A DNA stretch of 43,209 bases, taken from NCBI RefSeq assembly GCF_014066305.1, contig NW_023501073.1, positions 442,501 to 485,709 of the forward strand, read 5' to 3'. Numbering within the stretch: position 1 is the stretch's first letter; the number at the start of each line of letters is the position of its first letter. Made by a program: the position numbers and the translations under genes. Of the stretch, positions 21,837 to 32,960 are shown in pieces. The DNA is from Letharia columbiana (Eukaryota > Ascomycota > Lecanoromycetes > Lecanorales > Parmeliaceae). The notes beneath the pieces are model-generated. The model made no database searches. It had not been told where the DNA came from and saw only the letters and a program-made list of their open reading frames with translations.

Positions 21837-22385
21837 ATGACCTTCGCCGCCATCCTCTCCTGCCTGTCCCTCGCCACACTAGCCTCCTCGACTCCGCTCC
21901 AGCTCCTCAACCCCCAGATCCTCGCCACCACTTCCCTCGATCCAACCGTCTCATCGCTCAATCTCACCAACACCAGCCTCACGGCAAGCACCAACTGCTT
22001 CATCCAACCGCACCACGCCGGCGCCCCCACCCTCCTCGAAACCAACTACCCCGACTGCCTCGTCGCCGTCACATTGCTGCCCGCGGACAAAGCAGCCACG
22101 ACGCCCTACACCTTCAGCCGCAGGCCGGACGCCGAGGTGCGCCTTCCTTACGCGAAATCGTTCCGGACCTGCAAGATCATCATCGACATCATGGACGAGT
22201 TTGAGACGGAGAGATTGAGGTGGCGGGACATCAGTGACACGTTGGAGGCCCCCAGAGGGGTTTTGAGGAAGTGTCTTGGGCAGAGCCCGTTGCCGCCGTT
22301 GGGGGGCAGGACGTCGGTGGGGGGTATGGGTGCCATGCAAGCGATTGTTGTTGGGCAGGCGTGGAAGCCTGGTGCTGTGGTTTGA
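21837..22385 (+). CDS. Small secreted cysteine-containing protein, 182 aa
   Basis: Starts MTFAAILSCLSLATLASSTP, a clear signal peptide with likely cleavage after residue 17-19. The mature part has four spaced cysteines: NCFIQP (about 53), PDCLVAV (about 72), RTCKIIIDI (about 110) and RKCLGQ (about 145). The layout NC..(16-18)..DCL.A...LP.........TFS........LPY....RTCKI.ID......E...W.DI.........L..C......GG....G resembles a widespread family of uncharacterised fungal secreted proteins. The third-position bias to C is strong, supporting coding. It is a single exon with no enzyme signature; it could be a cell-surface protein or an effector-like molecule, which sequence alone cannot decide. Confidence 0.8.
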   Translation: MTFAAILSCLSLATLASSTPLQLLNPQILATTSLDPTVSSLNLTNTSLTASTNCFIQPHHAGAPTLLETNYPDCLVAVTLLPADKAATTPYTFSRRPDAEVRLPYAKSFRTCKIIIDIMDEFETERLRWRDISDTLEAPRGVLRKCLGQSPLPPLGGRTSVGGMGAMQAIVVGQAWKPGAVV

Positions 22386-23117
22386 GTTTATTGGCCAGTG
22401 AGGAGCGCCCTTGGATGTATGGAACATTTAATCATGGTGACGATTGTCTTTTACCGCCACTGCTCATGCATCACTGAATGCAGTGCGGCTTTTGCAGAGG
22501 TGAGGGGCCAAGAAGGTAGCAGTTCGAGCTGTACGGATCCTGGAATATCGACTACTTAAGGCTTAATGAAGAGGTTCCGTTGCAATTTCATGCTCGATAT
22601 GAATTGAATTCAATCATAAACGACAGGTGTTCCGGGATGTTACCCAAAATCAGCCTAACAGGGAAATTCAGCAGGCGAGGTGTTAAAGCGGTATATCATA
22701 AATCCTTGGGTTTTCGACAAGATGGGCATCAATAAGGAGGTTTCTTCGCAATTCAATGCTTAATGGAGCGAGCCCCAATCGTTAAGACAGATATTTCCGA
22801 GATGCTAACCAAGGAGAAGTGAAAGCTGGGGGCGCTGAAACCCGCCTGCTTGTTTTGGCATCGATTCGGGGCATCAACCCGGACAGATCTGTCGTACATG
22901 AAGGAAGTGGTTTAAACAATGGTGAAAACACCCTCGCCGATGCTGCTCTTGTCGATACTGGAGGACTCCGACTGCCACTTTCCTGACACCTTGCATGGCC
23001 GGCAAGAGCTTTTGAGTGATGCGTTGACGAAATAGCACGACTGTCAGAGACGCGAGTCGTCAGAGATTTCCTAGGATGAACTCGACGTCTAGTGGGATTC
23101 ATTGAAAGCTGTGACCA
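22386..23117. other. Intergenic region before the NLR relic
   Basis: 732 bp with no recognisable gene. A 106-codon minus frame (22782-23102) directly follows the ankyrin stop codon but has no ankyrin or other pattern and is probably chance. Confidence 0.45.
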
Positions 23118-26100
23118 CTATATCTGTCTCCTCCGTTCCAGCAGTCTGAACACTCTCATATGTCCACGCCGTGTAGCCATCGTCGTCGGGGTGTCGCCCT
23201 TTGTGTCTCCGAGATCAATTGAAACCCCCAGATCCAACAAGATCTCCACGATGCCGTAGTGCCCACCAAAGGCAGCAAAGAACAATGGCGTTCTTCCTTG
23301 TCTGTCCTTTGAACTGGGACTTGCATCGGCAGACAGCAGTGCTTGAACTGTCAAAATGTTGCCCAATACCGCTGCATGCATGAGCGGAGTCTGGCCTCTA
23401 CCATCTGGGACGTCCGGCTCGACTCCCTGGGCTAAAAGTTCCTTGACCAGATCGATTTTGAGGTCGGTGAATCTCGTGAGCCTGACATAAGAATCTAATG
23501 AGCCGCCCGGGTAGGAGTCTACCGTGTCATGGAGCCGGGCAAGGTCGAGCCACTTCTTTGGTACCTCTGCCAAACCACAGTGTTGCGAGAGCACTTGGAG
23601 GACCCACACACATCCAGAACCGGCCAGCGCCCTGAAAAGCTTGTTATTTAACATGGCCTTGTCGCTCCGCTCCAGTAAAAATGTCATCAAAGACCTGTGG
23701 TACCTGAAATTCCTGCTGCTGCTTGTAGCACGTCGTGTGTAATTTGTGAATTGATGCCGCGATCGGTCAAGAAGTTGAGTAACGGCACTGAGTCAAAGTC
23801 TGTCCTTACTATACTTAATAGGGCCTCTGGACCAATGAGAATACCCTTCACTACATCGAGGAGGGATCTCAAATTCTTCCCAGGCCACACCACATTCTCT
23901 GCCGCTGTTTGAGCCAAGTCTTTGAAGATATTTTCAGTCACCTCGGCTCTGCAGGCTCTTTGCCAAATGAGAGCCAAGCACTCGGCACGACTGTGTTGAG
24001 CTGCCGCGTGGACCATTGTTCTCGTGACAGGGAGGTCGATCGCTCTGTCCAGCAAGGACTGCACCATCTCTAGGCGGTCGCTCATCAATGCCCCCACTAC
24101 AACGGTTTCTGTGATTGGCGCAGACGTATGATCTGAAATGAAGGTCATCGTCCACATCGGTCCTTTCCGAGCAGCTCTCTCCATAACCTCCTGAGTGACG
24201 TCGACCTTGCCAACTCGATGCTGTAACAGCAGAATCACCTCTAGGCCGAATGTGTCATTTGCTGCAGCTTCTACGAGCAGAGGGTTCACAATGTCAAGAA
24301 GGTTCACTCTGTCCAATAGCAGTCCCACTAATTGGTCGCCAAATGAACGGTTGCTAGCCGCTGCCAGCAGAACTTTAACTTTCCCTGTGATCTCCAAACC
24401 TTCGAGTCGGTCCAGTAGGAGCTGCAACGTTTTCTCCGATGCCAGGTGGCTCATCATTGCCTCCAGCACTTCCTCTGTCATTTCCCAATCTCTTCCCAAG
24501 AACAATTCGAACAATTCGTCTCTAGGGCCTATTCTTGCTGCGGTCACGAGAACGTCTTCTGTGATCAGAAGATCCTCTACATGTTCTAGCAACCGCTTCA
24601 TGATACCCGGTGCCTCGAATGCGGACTGTGCAGCGATTTTCATCATTTCTGTCATTTCTTCCATGATCATCCAATTTTCGGCCTCGGCTAAGAGCAAGCT
24701 CATCATCTTTGCTCCTTCAAGATTGTTCCCTGCAGCGCACCTCAACACTGGGCCGGTAATTACACCACCTCGATCGAATAGCAGCCGCAAAGTTGACGCG
24801 GTGCCGTCGGCAGCTGCTTTATTGACAAGGGTCTGCGACATCTGGTACCCGTTGTCCAGCAGCAAGCCCAAATTCTTTTCATTGCAGTTCTCTATCGCTC
24901 TGTTGATGGCTTCTGTCGATATCCTACCGGAACCACCCCGATCAAGCAACAAACCCAAAATCTTCTCGTTCTGGTTCAAAACACCAGCGTTAAAGATCTC
25001 ACTTGTTATCTCACGAGAATCATCTCGACCAAGCAGCAATTGCATAACCTTTTCGTCGCCCGATATTGCGATTGCTCGCATTATGTTGGGGGTAATTTGG
25101 AGATCTTTTTGATCTAAAAGCAGTATCACGACCTCCACATTGCCCTCGTGCCCGGCCCGCTCAAGGATCAGGTTCCAAGAGATTCCGGTATCTTCAGTTT
25201 GAGGCAGTAATGAATCAAATCTGCTTCCGGAACAGAATCTTGTGGCATACTCGAGAGGGGTCTGTGACACCTCTGAAGGTTTATACCTTGCCATCAATCT
25301 TTCCACTATCTCCTTCCCTTCTTCCCATTAATTGACCAACTCGTCGGCCTATGTTGTGACTTCAATTTTGCTCTCGCGGAGTACCCAGTCCAGGGTGTCA
25401 GGGTCCATTTTCAGTGCCACTAGAGCCACCAGATATAAAGAAATTTCATCCTCACTACGGTTGCTCAGAAGTAGCTTGAGCGCCTCGCCTTTGTTATGTT
25501 CAGCCGCTAGACGCCAGCCTTTCTCCCTGTTGTTTGGGGGTTGCCCTTGCAAACGCGTGCGAAGAATCTCGCAAAATCCGTAAGCACATGCAACATAATA
25601 AACCCTGTCTTCGGGCTTACAATCGAATCTGGGATCTAGATAAAACCGAAGATTACCGTCCTGTATCCTGCGCTGGTTAGAAAGTATCCATATGTTCAAC
25701 GGCGAGAGATCATCAGATGCATCAGAGAGGAAAAAGCGAAAGGCTCCCTCGAAACGAGAATTGCTTTTCCTCCCTTCCTCTCCGATCAACCGGCAATGTC
25801 TGGCCCAGAAAATCGTAGCATAATTATGGAAACCTCCCAACAATTCCGCAGTAGATGCAACTTCCCACGAAGATCAAGGGCGTAATGTTGTTGCAGGAAA
25901 GCCTCTGCAACTGACCAGTTTGATGAACCGATGAATTGTAACAAGCAGGTCTCGGCTGCAAGGAGATGACACGAATTTGCCATATACTCAGCTCGCTTCT
26001 CGAGGAACTCTCGCACCGAAAGATGAGCAAACCTAAATACATCCGAACCGTTGTCGAACACAACGAAGTTATGACAAAGGTCGAGGACATGTTCCTTTGT

Positions 26101-27983
26101 AAGCTCTTCAGTGGGAACAGTATACATTGCTACAGCAGTGCAAAATTCCGAGGATTTCATTTGCCTTTGCGCACAGAGCAACCATTTCATTATGTTGCTG
26201 ATGATAGACTGGCCGATCTCGCCTGGGTACTTCAGCAGATTATTCTCGTAGGCCTCCAGGTAAAGTTGCTCCAGTTTGGGTGGTAGTCGCCCCAATCTTG
26301 CTGGGACATCTTGATCTAGCTTCATCGTGCAAAGCATTTCCAATTGCAGACTCGCCCATCTGAACATGCCATCAATGCCTCTACTAACTGCATCAATAAT
26401 CAAAACTTTCAGTGCCTCCTTGGCATGGTTGTTGCGCAACAAACGTTGCTTTTTGATTAGTTTGTCGGTTTCTTCCCTGACAAAGGCCTCGATATCCCCT
26501 GATTTTCTGCTGGAAACAAGATCAAGATGTGGAATAGTCCCGAAGCGGGCATACGATATCTTGGTCGTCACGACTCGATAGAAACACTTTCACTAGCCCA
26601 AACGAATTTTTTTGCAGCAGACTTTCGATCCCGTCTAGGAACATCTCCCGCTTTTCGGGATCACATTCGTCGAGAGCGTCGATGACAATGGTCGTCATGC
26701 AATAATGTTCTACCAAATTGGTAATGAGTTCACAGCTCTCTTCTATTTGAAGACCCCGAGAGCTGAACCCTTGACCTTCCTCTCGTACTTCTCGATGACT
26801 GGTGGCAAAAGCGGAAGTCCAGGCTCTGCGCACGAAAGTTGTCTGACGATGCTGGAAAGTATGGCAGCTGGATCGGATCATTCGGGTTCAGCGGCATTTC
26901 GGGAGCAATAGAAGTAGACTGGAGGTGGGCTGTTTCCAGCCTCGAACCTTCTCACTGCGTCTTCGATTACAATAGACACGAGTGTGCTTTTTCCCGCGCC
27001 GGCTTTCCCGTGAAGTCAAAGGAGAGACGATGTGCTTCCTTTGTGCCATTCTGCGTATATTGGATCCTCGAGCAGCCATTTGCCTGTACCAGCAAGAAAA
27101 TTCTTCGAGATCTGCTCATGATGTTCCAGGTAAGGCTGTGAGGAAATCCACCGCAAGATCTCGTAGCGCTTAGAGTTGTCCAAATGGTCTTCGATACCAT
27201 TAAGCTGGCTACTCATTCGAATTATGGGTCCATCTATCGTACGGAGGAGCTGCATAAGCTCTGCATGCCTCTCGGAATGACCGACTGAGAGTGCCTCGAG
27301 AGAGTTGCTGATTTTTTTTTGATTCTCTCCATCCAAGATAGCAGCGCAACGATCCACATTGGACTGCTCAAGGTCCATTTTTCTGGCATTACTTGCAAAT
27401 TCGTCTTCCGTGACGAAGACACTCCTGAATATGCTTTTCGGCGAGCTCTGATCGAAGAAGCTTCTAGCTTTCGATTGATATACAAGTATCGTCGAGTACA
27501 ACCGAACGAGCGCATTTTCAAGCTCTATTGAAGCCTTTGATGTACGACGTAAATAGATGTCCTCAAAGATCGCATATCGCCCTATCTTTCGTGAGATTGA
27601 TTCCGCGCCTTTGACGACAAAGTCAAACTTGACAATGTCACCAAAAGCAACCTGTAAGATAAAGCGAACCCCCGCCCAAGGAAGCGCAGAATGTCCAGGG
27701 CCATATTGCACGACAGTATCTCCAATCTGTTTGGACATGTTGATCCAGATAACCATCTTGTTGAAAAAATCCCGCAAAACAATGTTCTCACCATTACGAC
27801 CACGCCTACTGAACTGCCATCTTTTTTTGATGCATTGCTCTTTGGCACTCTCTGCGCGAGCACCTGGAGGTCTGAAAGGATGTCCAGCCTATCTTGGCCG
27901 TCATAGAAAGCGAGCTGTTGGCGATCGCTTTTGGTCAACTTCTCTAGGGCGGCTGCCCAAAGATCTTTGCTCGACGTAGGCAT
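23118..27983 (-). pseudogene. Decayed NACHT-ankyrin NLR (STAND) gene
   Basis: About 1620 codons can be followed. N-terminus from 27983: DLWAAALEKLTKSDRQQL, then KKRWQFSRRGRNGEN and VVQYGPGHSALPWAGVRFIL, the domain that commonly precedes fungal NACHTs. NACHT: P-loop LHGKAGAGKST (near 27000), Walker B TTIVIDALDECDP, sensor VFLSSRDDQDI. Next come winged-helix-type residues, repeats of the form EVMxLLLDRxxxEIT...V..AA (25300-23700) and two to three ankyrin repeats (GQTPLMHAAVLGN, GRTPLFFAAFGG) before the stop at 23118. In-frame stops occur at 27016-27018 (Trp expected before LHG), 26878-26880 (Arg expected), 25349-25351 and 25328-25330 (Gln likely). Frame changes occur near 27850, 26780, 26528, 25845 and 23705. 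Such receptors act in heterokaryon incompatibility and non-self recognition. This copy cannot encode a full protein. Confidence 0.88.
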
Positions 27984-28241
27984 GCCAATGTCGAGACCTT
28001 TCTTTTACCAATTGTTGACTCTCAGGCGGCTGGTCAGCCTTGGGCCAAAAGGAAAAGCCGAAAATGTCTTAGACAGGAAGGTGGGGTTCGTGAATGATCA
28101 GCCTTTACGCACGTCCTAATTACTTCACCTTGAAGCGCAAGTCGCAAATCCATATTTGTGACAGTGGAGAAGGATCAAGAACCAGATCGATGAAGAGGGA
28201 AAAATGCATTTTGTAAACAAGGAGCACATGTCATATAATTT

Positions 28242-28833
28242 CTAGCATCTCTCTCCTTGGGGCACTGGTGCGTCCACCCCGTTCAGTAGAATGCAAGTGT
28301 AAGCGTACACACCAACATATTGTATCAGCGCTGCCGTACCTTCCTTCCCAAAAGCGTGCTCTGCCCGCTTCCAACTAGCATCGGTCATCGGACCCTGCTT
28401 ATGTGAAAGCTCTATAGCCACGTCAAATGCAACGTTTCCTTGCTCATCAAGAGCATTGTCTCCAAAAGGCTTCTTCCCACTCTTCACACTTCCGATCTGA
28501 GCCGCCGTGAGGCTTGTAAAGCGCGGCAACCCGTTCATGTGCATACAGTTCGTATTTGGATTGGAATCTGCTTCCCGTCGCTAAAATGGCGACTTCTCGT
28601 GCTGAACTCGGCAGACCTGGGAGCTTCCCTAGCTCAACGACGAGCTTGAAGAATGGATCGACGAGGGTGGGTGTGAAGAGGAGAGGAGCAAATGGACCTA
28701 TAAAGGCACCATCTTCATTTTTGTAGAGGAATTTGTCGCCGAATACGCTCGAACAGATCTCCGACCCTTCGTCGTAAGCTTTATGCTGGTCGGCAGTGAG
28801 GGAGGATGGCGCAATTGGAGAGTATCGAGACAT
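28242..28833 (-). pseudogene. AhpD-like (carboxymuconolactone decarboxylase fold) gene with one frame change
   Basis: From the ATG at 28833 (MSRYSPIAPSSLTADQHKAY) the frame matches fungal AhpD-like proteins: FIGPFAPLLFTPTL, LGKLPGLPSSAREVAILATG and SKYELYAHERVAAL. Similarity then jumps to another frame (SLTAAQIGSVKSGKKPFGD, DEQGNVAFDVAIELSH, FGKEGTAALIQYVGVYAYT) and ends at 28242 with PVPQGERC. The switch is at about 28511-28530. Any GT-AG intron that repairs the frame would be only ~34 nt and would remove conserved residues, so a one-base indel is more likely. The typical CxxC redox motif of AhpD is not visible; the position of YELYAH fits members lacking it. The rest is well conserved, so the break is either recent or a sequence error. 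Confidence 0.75.
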
Positions 28834-30349
28834 TCTGGAGGTGGATTCGAGTGTTCGTCTGGAGATTTGCGAAAAGCGGAAGTGGAGGATAGCGACGTCT
28901 ATGAGTAGTCAAGCCCGAAAGATCCCGTCGTTGCGTCATGGCTACCATCATGAAACATGAAAGCAAGATTTGCACTCCTAACAGTGTCAGCAGTGCCCAA
29001 TGGGTAGGTTTCGCCGGTTATTATCGCGCAATACCATTACATGCTAATGCTATAGGCAAAGACAGCAGGCAGAGTCATATCGCGGTGTAAGAGAGTGAAG
29101 CAAAAGTCATGCATAGAGGGTGAAAGCTCTTAATGGAATTGTAGAGATCCTACAGTTGCCAGGAAATAGTGGCGATTTTCTCGAACTTTTTTCAGAACCC
29201 GTCATTTTGTTTGCAAGGGGAAATGGTAGTATTTGTACAAGTCAGGCGCAGTGCCAGCAGAAAATGACATTTTTCGTAAACATTCCCCAAAAATCTATTC
29301 ATGTTGAAGATCCTTTGATAGGAAGAGTCGATTTGTTTTGATCGATATCCACAAAAACATGCGCAAAAGACATTCTCTCCTGTGCATGACTTTTGCTGTC
29401 TCTTATAATCCTTAGGCGCGCGATAGAAGGCTGCTACGAGTAGTCCCGATCGGGACGCGTCTCTATAAAAACCGCATTCTCAACCCTACCACACAAAGAA
29501 TTGTGGAAGATACTGCCACAACAGGCATGAGTGATACAGTAGCATTCTCTAGGTAAAACTGTTGTTGTCTCCCTTTGTAATAACTACCGCGAGCCTTCGT
29601 CTACGCGCACAGTGCTCCTGAGTCTGCACCAAGCCTTGCTCGTCAGGCAACCAGGTGTCTGCTGCCCACAAAACCTAACGATTACACAGGAGTACTCTTC
29701 CAGCAAATTGTAAGATGTGTAAATGCTGCATTGTACTGGTTTAGCTGTGGTTCTGTGGAGGGGCGAAGAGCCCTTCCCAATGATCTCACACCTCACCTCG
29801 ATCTTGCTGATGTGTTGTGCAATACTGCATCGCAAACCCGATATTGTCTCAATCTTCGGAGCTAAAGTACTTGTCCTAAAAATATATATAATCGTAAGGA
29901 CTGTTTCTCAGGGATGTTTCTACCCAAGTCTTAGGGTGTAAGGATCTTCTCCTTGTCCTGAATGGTGAATGCTATGCTTACAATTAGCCGCTAGCCGCCC
30001 GAGACGCTACGCCCTACGAAGCTCCAAGGGTTTTGGAAGTGATGGCTGTCTTCAAGATCAACACCTCCGTGTTCCGGTAAAGCCGTTGTTGTGTACAGCA
30101 GGAAAAGGCACATTTGCATCAGAGAAGTCTCTTCACCTAAGACAGACTGCTTGACAACCTGGTAAGCAGTATCAATTTGGTCTCTAGAGGTAGAGTTTGC
30201 TGAGGTGATCGGACAGCTCTCGACATCATCATCAAGTCCCAAATGAGAACCTCTCTTTAGGGAGACAGACCATTCGAGAGGCTGGTAAGCAGGTCAAAAA
30301 CTCTTGCATGAGAGGACGTATTAACAAGCCTTCACAGCTTCGGACAAAA
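28834..30349. other. Intergenic stretch of about 1.5 kb with a possible small foldback
   Basis: No gene is recognised. An inverted repeat at about 29085-29410 is listed separately. A perfect 10-bp palindrome CCCGATCGGG lies at about 29445-29454. Confidence 0.4.
29085..29410. repeat. Possible short foldback/MITE remnant
   Basis: The left end contains GCAAAAGTCATGCATAG (from about 29102) and the right end its inverse (TGTGCATGACTTTTGC, about 29380-29396). Matching extends outward into TAAGAGA/TCTCTTA. Weaker inverse similarity continues inside (CGTCATTTTGTTTGC against GAAAATGACATTTTTCG). About 325 bp, no coding content. No target duplication could be assigned with confidence. Confidence 0.4.
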
Positions 30350-32165
30350 ATGGCGCCTGTGGTCCTGAACGATGTTGCTATGTTTGATTTTGACCCAACG
30401 GCAGTCCCTCACCTCCCTGCTGAAGTATTGAACGTTGTTGTCGCTTTCATGGACATTGCCACCATTAAAGCAACACGCTTGACAAGCAGATTCATGGCAG
30501 ATGCCTTAGCTCCGTTTGTCCTTGACAAAGTCTGGATCTCACCAGCTAAGGAGGATCAGACTAAGCTGAGAGAGATTTCGCAACACCCTACTGCACGCTT
30601 GATCGTTCGGGAGATAGCGTATGACAGCACTGTCTATTGTGGAAGCCTTTTCAAGCTATCCGACTATATGAAGGTATGTCATTTATGTGACTTCTTCCTG
30701 TTCGGGACTTCAGTCCGTCTCGCGAGACTTGTTTTGCAGGCTGGAAAAGGGCATCTTCCCTGACCTTCTCGCTAGACTTGTCTGACAACTTGAGGCTGTG
30801 CTATGGAATCGCGAACTTTGTCTCTTGTTGTGCACCCCAGACTAGTCTTAGCCGTCGACTTGATTTTTTGCAAAATTAATGCTAACTGGAAATCAACATC
30901 AGGCCTTAGGTACGGGCAACACTCTCGCCAATTCAACCTATCATCATGGTCGGTTCGGAAATACCTCACCGGTGACATACATCGCAGCGGCAGTGAAACG
31001 TGGTCACAATGTTTTCCAACAGTATTACAGCGAACAACGGGAACTCAGCCTGAGCTATCAATGCCAGCATTTCACCAGAACGGGCATGGAAAGGATAGAC
31101 CTACCAGGGATTAGAGGCCGTGGCAACCTACCAGAGCGGCTTGCCAGCATTGATCGGACCGGTCTGTCTGAAGTCATACAAGACATGAGCGTAATCCCTT
31201 CCCTTCTCGAATATTTCGCTACAGATCTCCGATGCCTCCTAGAAACCCTTCCGCTTCTGCCAAACGTTCGACGCTTTACGATCTCCGATCAACGATGGGT
31301 AAAAGATCAGCGCAGAAGGTGGACGTGTCTTCCTGACGAAGCTGGTGCTTTTCCAAGGGACAAGTCTTTCATGATTCAGAGAAGACGTGATACCGGTAAC
31401 CGTCTCGGTTATGATGCTGTGATCCTCGATCCCAGACCATGGCCCAGCAGCCAAGACAAATTACCCAGAGGCAGTCATCTTCCAACATGGTACCGTGGCT
31501 TCTGGATCCTGACGCAAGTGGCATCAATGCTCCAATACGAGCAACTCAAGTCTTTCACGATCGATGCCGACGGCTACAGAAACAGCAGCGGCATCTCCCA
31601 CACCGTGCTCCGCGCCATTGACCCCATAAAGCTACAGCACACAGTCAACGCCTTCAAGTACCTCACTACTCTCAAGATGGAGATCAACACGCACGAGAAA
31701 GATCCTTGGACAGACTTCCCTGCCACTCTTGCCAACGGGAACATAGCGAAGATGCTGTGCGCGGCCGAGCGCCTTCGAAGCTTGGACCTGGCATTCGATT
31801 CCGCCGAAACCCAGATCACAGATCTGGACACTTTGTTTGGAAAGGACCACATCTGGCCACAGCTGAAAGCTTTGACCCTCACCAATATGTGCTTAAATGG
31901 GGATCAGTGGGTGGAATTCCTAACTCGGCAGGGCGGAGTGCTGCAAGAATTGTCCATGATCGAGATATCCTTTTGGGATCCCGACAACTCACGGCGCATG
32001 ATGTTTACCACGATTGAAGCCATGGCACTCGAGTATTTCTTCATCGTTTTTTCCAGTGAAGGAAATGCAACAGAGGCTCCCTGCCTGAAAACCGGAGGCG
32101 TTTCTGGCCGTGCAGAAATCAAGCGTATAGCGCGGGCCATTGCGGCTGGTGAGATGTCGCTGTGA
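30350..32165 (+). CDS. F-box/LRR-like protein, gene model uncertain in the middle
   Basis: ATG 30350 gives MAPVVLNDVAMFDFDPTAVP, then an F-box: VPHLPAEVLNVVVAFMDIAT and IKATRLTSRFMADAL (residues about 23-60), followed by LREISQHPTARLIVREIAYD, typical of fungal F-box proteins. Exon 1 ends at 30673 before GTATGT. The second confident exon starts at 30903 after CATCAG (ALGTGNTLANSTYHHGRFGN) and runs open to 32165 with leucine-rich stretches (LLETLPLLPNVRRFTI, RLRSLDLAF, LKALTLTNM). Joining these two keeps phase and gives 529 aa, but the 229-nt intron is long for this locus. The intervening DNA contains coding-like pieces in other frames (RLEKGIFPDLLARL, LDLSDNLRLCYGIANF). There may be a missed exon with two introns, or a frame change. 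F-box proteins recruit substrates to SCF ubiquitin ligases; the substrate is unknown. Confidence 0.7.
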
Positions 32166-32422
32166 GGGGGTTTTCCGCAGACTTTTCCATTGTCGTTATC
32201 AAGAAGGAGCACTAATTTGGATCGTTCAATGAGCTAAAGCCTCACAGAGCCGACGTCCCTTAGGCTATTGAAAGGTCGTTGTACGTATCAAGCAATCGAC
32301 TTCAAGAAAATTTTCTCCAAACTGGCTTTCACGTACATTAGGAATTGCAAATGCCTTCATCAAAGAACTCGTCACAACCTTCCAAACCCTCCATCCGTCC
32401 AATCAACCCAAACCCACTCCGC

Positions 32423-32960
32423 TCACAAAGAAGCCCCAACCCCCATAATAAGCGCCTGAACATTCATCCACTCGCCATCCTGACTGCACACAAAAGCTAC
32501 CACGCAAGAAACATCCTTCGACAGCCCAACGCGATTCAGCCAGAGCAGCTTGTCGCAAGCTAGATTCACATATTATCATTGAGATACTTGATTGCATTGA
32601 CACGAGCATCGAAAATGCGATATACCTCATCAAGTTCGCGTCGGATTTCCTCGCCACCTCGTACATGGTTGTTTCGATGCCGCCGGCGGCGATATCTCTT
32701 GTCAGCCTCGAAATTAATTTCCGAGGACAACACTCAGCAGTCAAAAGAAAGAGAACAAGAGGAGCGGACTCATCGACAGCGAGACATCTTGCAAACGCCT
32801 CTACGGCCCCCTTACTGCCCAAATAATCACTATGGTTCGGCCACCCCTTCGCCAACGCACTGCTACTAGTCAGCACCTCCTGTGTAGATCTTGGAGTCAG
32901 CAATGTTTATTCATGCCGGTGATGAGGGCCGTTTCGCCGTTGAGACGGGAGGTGGAGGGG
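32423..32960 (-). pseudogene. Relic of a short-chain dehydrogenase/reductase (SDR)
   Basis: Fragments of one SDR appear in order on the minus strand: the Rossmann start LNGETALITG (near 32940), then with no middle part TSSSALAKGWPNHSDYLGSK (the YxxxK catalytic pair) and GAVEAFARCLAVD, then GGIETTMYEVARK, then in another frame NRVGLSKDVSCVVAFVCSQD and GEWMNVQ up to the stop at 32423. The order and motifs resemble fungal naphthol/versicolorin-reductase-like SDRs. About 130 residues between the nucleotide-binding start and the active site are missing, and frames change at least twice. It is a non-functional remnant. Confidence 0.75.

Noticed and set aside
22782..23102. 106-codon minus frame after the ankyrin stop
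   Set aside because: No ankyrin pattern and no similarity recognised; likely chance.
24195..25112. 305-codon plus-strand open frame
   Set aside because: Exactly antisense to the repeat part of the NLR relic; Ser/Arg-rich shadow with no family pattern.
27814..27849. 36-nt GT-AG interval that would repair the NLR frame near its N-terminus
   Set aside because: Too short for a spliceosomal intron and would delete the conserved KKRW segment; a one-base frame change is simpler.
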